64,000 nt of DNA, taken from NCBI GenBank assembly GCA_030278955.1, contig JAOANR010000004.1:2504845-2568844 (forward strand). The letters run 5' to 3'. Every line of letters begins with the position of its first letter. The stretch's first letter is position 1. Position numbers and translations under genes: made by a program. The notes below the pieces were generated by a model. The model was not told where the DNA came from. It ran no database searches and saw nothing but the letters and a program-made list of their open reading frames with translations. Positions 56,568-64,000 of this stretch are shown here, piece by piece. The stretch comes from Hygrophila difformis (Eukaryota; Streptophyta; Magnoliopsida; Lamiales; Acanthaceae).

Positions 56568-57202
56568 GATACACCGCATTAGAAAAGTTGTGCTACGCCC
56601 TAGTATACTCCTGCAACAACTTGGAACACTACATGCTGCCAAGAACAGTCCATGTAGTAGCTCCCTTTGACTTGGTAAAGACACCTTTGCACAAACCAGC
56701 ATTAAAAGGAAGACAAGCTAAGTGGGCTATGAAAATCAGTCCGTTTACCCTTGTACACGTCCCCCAAAAGGCAGTCAAGGGACAAGCTTTAGCGGACTTT
56801 TTAGCTCAACACCCTTCGTTGGTTTTGCCAGAGGATCCCAAAGAAGCGTCCTTTATGGGATTCGAACCTTGGGAACTAACCTTTGATGGATCTTGTGCAA
56901 ACAGCGGCTCGGGGGCCGGCATTACAATCACTAGTCCTCTTGGGGAACATTGGAAGCTTGCTCGGGAGTTAGAACCTGGCACCACCAACAATCAAGCAGA
57001 ATACGAAGCTTTGATATTTGGCCTCGAAACTGCATTGCTGAAGGGTGCAAAATCCATTACAATCTTTGGAGACTCCCAAGTCATCCTGAAGCAGTTAACA
57101 GGAGAGTATGAATGCAAGAGTCCCAGATTGATTAAGTGCTATGAGACAGCACTAGAGCTATTGGGGAAAATTTTCGGACGCTACCATCACACATGTGCCT
57201 AG
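56566..57202 (+). pseudogene. Tat RNase H C-terminus and archaeal-type second RNase H
   Basis: Continues the first RNase H (ALEKLCYALVYSCNNLEHY, KGQALADFLAQHP). A complete second RNase H follows: LTFDGSCANSGSGAGI (Asp), TTNNQAEYEALIFGL (Glu), TIFGDSQVILKQL (Asp). The last catalytic position appears in the integrase frame as NQEANEAAQLAS, where relatives have Asp. A frameshift near 57178 separates this from the integrase. The double RNase H is the hallmark of Tat elements. Confidence 0.85.
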
Positions 57203-58526
57203 AAGCCAAAATCAAGAGGCCAACGAGGCTGCTCAACTTGCTTCAGGCTGGCAGTCTTGTCGCCCTAGGGGGGCACCACACATTGCCGCCATCACAAGTG
57301 AACCTGAGGACCAACAAGAGAGTGGTGATTGGAGGACTGAGATCACACAGTACCTCGAGAACCCGTCATCTGGAGGAGATAACTCGCTTAAGGTAAAAGC
57401 TTTGCGGTACGTGCTGGTCAATGGTGAACTATTCCGAAGGGCCGTAGATGGATTGTTGCTCAAGTGTATAGGCCCCGAGGACGCTAAGTTGGTAATGGGA
57501 GAAGTCCATGAGGGGATATGCGGCTCTCATCGGGCAGGGCCGAGTATGAGGTGGAGCATCCACCGTCATGGATACTTCTGGCCAACCATCATGGAGGACT
57601 GTATCACGTATGCTCGCGGTTGTGAGGCTTGCCAAAAGCACGGCCCAATTCAAAGGGTACCGGCGGAAGAATTACACACAGTCATTAAGCCTTGGCCATT
57701 CCGTGGCTGGGGGATGGACATTATTGGGAAAATTCATCCGCCATCATCTAAGAATCATTCATTTATACTGGTGGCCACTGATTACTTTACTAAATGGGTG
57801 GAAGCATGGCCAATGAAAAAAATCGATCAAGGCGATGTAATTAAATTTGTGACTGAGCTGATACATCGGTTTGGAATCCCTCAAACAATCACTGCCGATC
57901 AAGGTACGGTGTTCACTGGTGAAAAGTTTATAGCTTTTGCCAAACAGTTTGGGATCCGCATCTATCATTCCACTCCATACTATCCCCAAGCAAATGGTCA
58001 GGCCGAAGCCACCAATAAGATCCTAATAAGTATGATCAAAAAGACGGTAGGCGAAAAACCTAGAAAATGGCATGAGACCTTATCAGAGGTCCTATGGGCT
58101 TATAGAAACTCTAAGTCCACAGCTACAGGGTTTACGCCATACTACTTGACATATGGTCATGACGCTGTTTTGCCTTTGGAAATAACAGTTCCTTCTCTAA
58201 GGGTGGCTCAACAGCATCACTTAGACTTATCTAAGTATGAAGAAGCCATGTTGCAAGAGTTAGAGACAGCTGATGGTGACAAGCTCATGGCCTTGGAAAA
58301 CATCCGTCGTCAAAAAACTAGAATGGCAAAGCATTATGATAAGAAGGTTCGAAGCAAGACCTTCAGCGAAGGGGATCTAGTGTGGAAAGTGATCATACCG
58401 TTGGGAGTGCACGCTAATGAAACGGGGAAGTGGTCCCCAAATTGGGAAGGACCATTCATTGTAACTCAAAGACTACTCAATGGTGCATACAAGTTAATGG
58501 ACATCGATGGTCAAGAACACAAATAG
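57180..58526 (+). pseudogene. Tat integrase
   Basis: HHCC zinc domain (HEGICGSHRAG, HRHGYFWP, CEACQKHGP); core with D, D and E (GWGMDIIGKI, TADQGTVFTGEKF, YYPQANGQAEATNK); C-terminal domain with NWEGPFIVTQRLLNGAYKL (GPY/F-like). The frame from about 57180 is open to TAG at 58526. Downstream of a frame change, so not expressed as part of pol in this copy. No chromodomain seen. Confidence 0.9.
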
Positions 58527-60444
58527 AGTATAAATGCAAAATATCTCAAAATGTTCTATCCATCAGTCTGGGAGTCAGAATAAGCAGCATAAATGCATCA
58601 TGAGTGGCCAATCACATAGTTGGCCAAAGAAGTAGCAAAAACGGCAAACATGAGTACTGAAGTGCTCATCACAAGGTCGATGAGCTGACACAAAATAGAG
58701 TACTGAATAAAAATCACAAAAGCAAAAGCAGTGCTAACTACTCGGGGAAGGAAGCGTCTCATCACCTAGTAGGCGACGACGCATGACGGCCCACTGATCA
58801 CGGGCACGCCCAAAGGTGTCTGTGAGGCGACGAAGTGCTGCAGCAGAAACTCGGGCACGAGCTGATAGAAGAGGTCGACGGGCTCTCGATAACTCAACTG
58901 ATAAGTCACGATCATCTGCAGCTAAACGATCACGATCAGCGCGCAGAGCGGTAACTCGATCAGACAACTTGAGCAGCTCAGCCTCAAGTATAACAAGCTC
59001 AACGGTAGCTCCATCTGCGATGAAGCTCTGCTCTCTGATAATACGCTCCGCCTCCGCAATAACTTCTCTCTGTTTCTCTATCTCGCGCTTCGCCTGGGCA
59101 ACAGTACTCTCTAACTGTGACTGCCTACTCTCCTCACTCCTAAGAACCATAGAAGCCTGATCGTGCTGGGGAAGTATAACCTCTAGCTGGGAACGAATCT
59201 CGCGGTGCCGCGCCTCGAGATCATCAATAAATGTCAAGTCCTGAGCAGACTGATCTGCTGTACTGCTATAGAGAGGATAAGCAAGGGACAAGTCAGAAAT
59301 GAGCTCCGAAAAATCCGAGAAGCCGGCGTCCTCAATGAAGGCAGGGACTGAGCTAACATCGTCAAGAATGTCATAGAGTCCTGAGACCACCTCGGCTGAT
59401 AGTGGACCGGTCTGGGTAGAAAAAAAGACGGTCAAACGCCTCACATGATGGGGCTATGGCAGCACGAGTGCCCGAGTCTGGAAGAGAGGCCACAAGGCTT
59501 GGAGGAGGGTCCTTAGGTACCTGGAGGCAAACTATGTTAGAATACTACCAAAGTTTTATCACGACAAGAGATGAAAAGAAGTATACCTGAGGAGGTGGCG
59601 CAGTCAAATCAGCTGAAAGAGCTGAAATGTCAGTCACAGAGCGGTCTGTCTGAGTAGGCGGTATAGTCAAATCGACTGAAGCATCAGCACCCACCTGATC
59701 CGTAGGAGTCTAGAGGAAAACAACGCTTAGAACGTATCCTGAAAGATAAGAGCAAGAGAAAACAACTAAAGGGATACCTGAGACGTCGCCAAAGGATCAG
59801 CCATGCTAATCATGGAGGCGCAATCTGCCGCCTGAGTGGTGAAAGAAGAGCTTATCCGGTCTCCAGGGGCCTAGAGGATAGATGTCTTCAGAACCATTTT
59901 GCATAATAGTAAGAGGCAAAAGAAAATGAGGACGTAATTAAAAGTGTACCTGAGAAGTCAACTCGGGAGTAGCGGAGCCAACCGTAGAGACATGGTCGCC
60001 AGCATGAAAAGAGGATGGATCCTAAGCAGGAAGGAAAGATGTTGATGTTCAGCCAATACAAAAATTGAACAAAGAGTCCAAAGTGGTGAAATGTACCTGA
60101 TCAATGGAAGTAGGGTGAGTAGCATCCGTCACCACGGCTTTAGTCTGGTGCGTAGGATCATCCCCATGGAGGATGATATAGTCAGCACGGGCCAACTCTT
60201 CATCATATGGATCCCTCCTAGCAATGACACTGCTCATATGCAACGATAGTCGTCGCCTCGTGAAGGTCCGCCATATAGCTGTCATCCCCGGTGACACTAT
60301 CCTCAGCGTGATCCGCCACCATAAGATCACCATCATCATCTACAGGATCCTCATCACCATCACCTGAACTCGACTCCTCCTCACTAGAACTGGAAGTCAC
60401 ATCCTCATCAGAATGAGCAGTGTAATCCTCATCAGTAGACTCCT

Positions 60445-60788
60445 CAGAGCTCGCAGGCTCCTCCTCAGGCTGGTCATCTGGGGCATCGCCCTCATCATCC
60501 TCACTGTCATGGTCAGCAGCTGAAGAAAAGAGAAATATTAAAAGACCAAGAGACAGTGTATGAGAGACATGTTAACAAAGGAGACATACCTCTTCGGCGT
60601 TTGCGAGATGACTCATCAGAGCTCGCAGGCTCCTCCTCAGGCTGGTCATCTGGGGCATCGCCCTCATCATCCTCACTATCATGGTCAGCAGCTAAAGAAA
60701 AGAGAAATATTAAAAGACCAAGAGACAGTGTATGAGAGACATGTTAACAAAGGAGACATACCTCTTCGGCGTTTGCGAGATGAGGAGG
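60445..60788 (-). repeat. 172-bp tandem duplication of an intron plus exon in the antisense gene
   Basis: The sequence from about 60445 recurs at exactly +172 bp (60617 onward) with very few differences. Each unit holds the 70-bp intron (60520-60589, 60692-60761) and most of an acidic exon, so the duplication added a complete 102-nt, in-phase exon. Confidence 0.9.
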
Positions 60789-62395
60789 CTGTAACAGCTT
60801 TTGACTTCGGGGTGCGACTAGAAACAAGAGTAGCTGCCGACTGAACAGCGGCACTATGAACGCTAGGCTGCTTCGAAGAAGCCGAGCTACGCCGCACGTC
60901 CCCAAAACGAGCTGTAATCTGCGCATAGGATGGCAAGATGGAGGTGATGTAGGGCGTCCACCATGCCATAAAACCAGCAGCAAGCGTCCCCGTCAGAGTG
61001 AATGGAAGATAGCTAGATAACGTCAGACGGGACGAGAAATCAACTACTGCCTGGATGTCAGCGACCGTCATCCTCTTACTCCTGAAAGATACCGGCCACT
61101 TCACACTGCGAGGAAGTCCGAGATGGCAATCGAACTGACGAGCAAGCAAATGAGGGCAATACGGCTCAGCTACGATCGGATTATACTGATCCCTCCTCTT
61201 TAGCCCACTCAGAAGCATATGAGGCTTCATGCTAACATTCCAGGTGGACTCTCCATGTAGACCTCGTGGCTGATCAGGCTTGCACACAAGCTGGGACAGC
61301 AACCATCCTATGGAGGCATACACGTATAAGTCCTGATAAGAGGGCCTGTGGTGAAGAAAAAATCGAATAATATCTAGACTGTCCCGCTGCAAGAGACCAT
61401 CCCTGCTAATCTTCACCGAAGCAGCATCTAGTATCAAGCCTAACGGGTCACCATCAGCAACATCCTGCGGACCAGGATGAGGCACGCCAGTAAAAAGCCG
61501 AGGAAAGTACAGCTGGATCCAGAGCTGCAGAAACCATAACGGCCCACATGCCGAATTAGTGGGATCTCGCCCACTAGCCAGCATACCAGAAATCTTGGCC
61601 ATACCACTGAATAGGGTGCCAAGATGTAATAGATGAGATGGTGATCTATCACTACAGGCCTAGTAGAAAGAATAATGGCATCTTCAATACCCCAACTACG
61701 CCAGTCAGCTGTGCGTCCTCCCCTCTTCATCCGGCAAACCCATGAAACATATTTCTCCAAAATGCTCTGATCCTCATTCTCTTCGGTTCGGGGAGCCTTA
61801 GCCTTCTTAGATCTAGGAGCAATGGTGCCAGACTGATGAGACCGAATAGACCTCGTCTGCGAAACAAAGGCTCCAGTAAATGCAGCCTGAGTGATCGGAC
61901 ATGTACAAGATAGAAACTCTCGGGTCTCATCTGCATGCGCAGTCGTGCGATGAAATGGACGTAAAAAAGGCTCGGACTCCGGGCGGTCAAAATCATAAGC
62001 CTCATCATCAGACTCCGGAATGAGTAGTCCCTCAGCAATCTGCATTATTATGATACACATATCAAGCAAAGGGAAGGAGGACGAATCAACATATCACCAA
62101 GTAAGTTGAGCAAACCTGAGTAGAGGACCCAGTAGCCTGAACTGATGAGGATGGCGGCTGAAACCCGGCACGTGTGGCGGCCCGAACAGGAGTGGCGGCC
62201 TGGGTACCCGGAGTGGAGGCCTGAGCGGTCCTCGTGACAATGTCCTATTGCAAAGTTGCACAAATCAGTCAACGAAGACTCACAGGTAAAAAAGTGAACA
62301 CATACAAGCAGACGAAAAGATAGAACAAACCTGAAAAGCCGAGGCACCAGACGACAAGGCAGCGAAACCTGGCAAGGGAATGGTGGCCTGTCCTG

Positions 62396-62690
62396 GTAAA
62401 GGTGGCGGCTGGTGGCCCGGGGTGGCGTCTCGAACAGGCAACCTGGACTTGGAGCTGGCGGCCTGCGGGGCAGAAGCTGGCGGCCTGGGACTGGCGGCCA
62501 AAGCAGCTGGCGGCCCGTAGCTCGAGCTGGCGGCCGAAATTGGCCGGGACCTGGCGGCCTGTGACTGGCGACCGGAGCAGCTGGCGGCCCGGAGCCCGAG
62601 CTGGCGGCCGAAATTGGCCTGGGGCTGGCGGCCTGTGCACTGGCGGCCGGAGCAGCTGGCGGCGGCCTAGGGCTGGCGGCTGGCGTTTCG
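62396..62690. repeat. CTGGCGGCC repeat array, first block
   Basis: About fifteen CTGGCGGCC cores at irregular spacing of 12-30 bp, with larger repeats (CCGAAATTGGCC twice, GGAGCAGCTGGCGGCC three times). On the minus strand it encodes RPPA/QAAS-type sequence. Confidence 0.8.
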
Positions 62691-62701
62691 TCGGCTAAAT
62701 T

Positions 62702-63222
62702 CTATGTTAAAATGCAATGTGTTTGAGAGATACTCAATCGAACAAAGGACCAAATAACAAGCAAGCAGTTAGCATGACATGACATGGTATTCTAAAATCC
62801 TATGTCAGAGGCAATTCAAGGATGCTCATCCAATAAAAGAGCGAAAGCAGATAATTTTGGCTAGTTCTAAGTCATCAGCAAACATGGAAGGTGCACAATC
62901 AAGGTACAAATGAAACAAAGGGAACAACATGTTCAACATACAATTTGATGTTCAAGATGCAATTCGAAGTTTCAAGAGATGCCAACAACCCGAGCATGCA
63001 ATTCCAAAATTCAACTAACATCTAATGCTAGATGCCAAAGCAATTCCGAGTGCCAAGGATCACAGACAAGCCGAACATGTAATTCAATGAGGCATAGACA
63101 TACACTTCGAATTCACTCAATAAGGCATACACTTTGAATCCCTAATCTCTAGTCCTAGAATACTCCATGAATTCACAAGTCTCGGCCAACAACAGCAATA
63201 GAGCTGGGTAAGGTGAACTAAC
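62702..63222 (-). other. Intron 1 of the predicted antisense gene
   Basis: 521 bp, lower GC than both flanks, GT donor at 63222-63221 and AG acceptor at 62703-62702 on the minus strand. No other feature. Confidence 0.45.
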
Positions 63223-63239
63223 CTGATCCATGAACACGA

Positions 63240-63840
63240 GTGGCGACCCGGGCTAGAAGAGCTGGCGGCGTACCACAGATGGAGGCTGGCGGCCGGAAAT
63301 CCGAGGCTGGCGGCTCGATGTCTGGCGGCTGCTAATGGCTGGCGGCCCGTGCTTAGCTGGCGGCGCTAGGTGGGTGGCGACGAGCAACAGTTGGCGGCCG
63401 GCGCGTGAGAGTTGGCGCGCAAGAGCTGGCGGCGATGCACGAGTTGGCGGCCGGATGGCTGGCGGCTGAAGCAGCGCTAGCAGCGATGCACAGGCTGCGG
63501 CCAAAGAAGCTGGTGGCGGCGACGCAGGAGTTGGCGGCCACTGGATGGCTGGCGGCCAAGGACACTGGCGGCAGGTTGGAAGATTGGCGGCCGGGAGCCA
63601 AGGCTGGCGGCGCCCAACTCACGCTGGCGGCGCTTGCTCGAGGCTGGCAGCGTTCGTAATGAGAGTTGGCAGCGGACTTGAGGCTGGCGGCTGCCTGGAA
63701 GCGCTGGCGGCAGACCAATGCTGGCGGCGGGCTGCGACGGCTGGCGGCGGGGGCTCCTTCCGTTGGCGACGCTGGCGGCGAGGAGGCTTTCTCCTGCTCG
63801 AGGCTGGCGGCGCGTATGGGAGGTGATGGCGGCGGCCTTC
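63240..63840. repeat. CTGGCGGCC repeat array, second block
   Basis: More than twenty-five CTGGCGGC or TTGGCGGC cores, spacing 12-24 bp. All three minus-strand frames are open for long stretches because of composition, so frame choice here is uncertain. Confidence 0.8.
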
Positions 63841-64000
63841 TTGGCACGCAGCCCTCCTCGAAGACGCGGTGGTGGTGGCCTCCAAGAAAGAAGGCTGACT
63901 CCGACGTTGATTGACAACAATGACGAAGAATGAGCAAGACACGAGCAGACAGAATGCCGGTAAGGATGGTGCGGCTCCCAGCAGCGGCGGCTTTGAGAGA

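Larger units (their letters stand above)
58734..63942 (-). pseudogene. Antisense multi-exon gene with plant mobile domain (PMD) inside the Tat element
   Basis: Predicted minus-strand exons: (>=63942)-63223, 62701-62331, 62244-62116, 62040-60762, 60691-60590, 60519-60097, 60021-59950, 59870-59778, 59709-59587, 59520-58734. Donors read GTATNN, GTACAT or GTTTG/GTTAG; acceptors read T-rich-AG. The first exons encode Pro/Ala/Thr-rich protein. Exon 4 has PMD-like blocks (EKYVSWVCRMKRGG, GPLWFLQLWIQLYFPRL, WPVSFRSKRM) and a basic RKRRR end. Exons 5-6 are acidic (DEDPVDDDGD). The last exon is a coiled coil (about 59240-58830, many E/R/L heptads). Exons 3, 5, 7, 8 and 9 are multiples of three and open. 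Single-base shifts near 61625, 60245 and 59430 break the chain. Tat elements are known to carry antisense frames; PMD proteins include the MAIN family. The 5' end and promoter lie to the right, perhaps outside the window. Confidence 0.6.
50262..64000 (+). mobile_element. Tat-lineage Ty3/gypsy LTR retrotransposon, right end outside window (>13.7 kb)
   Basis: 5' LTR, PBS, gag, protease, reverse transcriptase, RNase H, archaeal-type second RNase H and integrase run 50262-58526 in Ty3/gypsy order. The second RNase H places it in the Tat/Ogre group. From 58734 rightward the sequence is coding-like on the opposite strand and GC-rich, and no 3' LTR (TGTTAACCCC start) appears before 64000. This copy is defective: in-frame stops in gag and frame changes in pol. 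Confidence 0.9.

Noticed and set aside
62269..63937. Several overlapping Ala/Pro/Arg-rich frames as separate genes
   Set aside because: All minus-strand frames are open because of CTGGCGGCC repeats; only the predicted exon boundaries give a reason to choose among them.

Overview
This is nuclear DNA of a flowering plant, most likely a eudicot (inference). It holds three intron-bearing genes with clear plant orthologues, surrounded by L1-clade LINEs that carry RNase H, tRNA-like SINEs, many Stowaway-type MITEs (CTCCCTCCGTCCC termini, TA targets), hAT and MULE-type MITEs, and Ty3/gypsy elements of the Tat type. I see no rRNA, tRNA, organellar or bacterial genes. About three quarters of the window is repeat-derived.

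Layout. 1-563: end of a Del/Tekay-like LTR. 1521-9872: a 2-kb segment (SINE + Stowaway + TTCGAA-rich block + GC-rich block + MITE) present twice as direct repeats, with a degenerate LINE between the copies. 10627-18060 (+): a 12-exon HAD hydrolase of the HDHD5/CECR5 family, 383 aa, with intact catalytic motifs. 18.5-21.2 kb: LINE 3' fragments and a possible kinase-like exon remnant. 21.6-25.5 kb: fold-back element, tandem array with two SINE insertions, Stowaway, third SINE, hAT-like MITE. 25822-29606 (+): TONNEAU1, 8 exons, 258 aa. 30550-32868: two long fold-back MULE-type elements set almost end to end. 33691-35119 (-): Elongator subunit ELP6, 5 exons, 265 aa. 36175-40310 (-): a complete non-autonomous LTR element with 5-bp TSD. 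41997-49322: a fold-back element split by a full-length LINE, itself split by a hAT MITE. 50262 to beyond 64000 (+): a Tat-lineage LTR retrotransposon with gag, protease, reverse transcriptase/RNase H, second (archaeal-type) RNase H and integrase on the + strand, and a multi-exon plant-mobile-domain (PMD)-like gene antisense in its 3' half.

How the parts relate. The three host genes are unrelated housekeeping or cytoskeletal functions: a mitochondrial-type HAD hydrolase, preprophase-band/cortical microtubule organisation, and tRNA wobble-uridine modification. They are not a cluster. The transposons show an order of events: SINE next to Stowaway, then duplication of the segment; fold-back element, then LINE, then hAT. 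The 4.1-kb LTR element and the >13.7-kb Tat element share primer-binding-site sequence, LTR ends, gag homology and GGCGGC-rich 3' arrays. They look like a non-autonomous/autonomous pair, although this autonomous copy carries stops and frameshifts. All exon boundaries were placed by eye using GT-AG sites, reading frame and remembered family sequence, not by transcript evidence.
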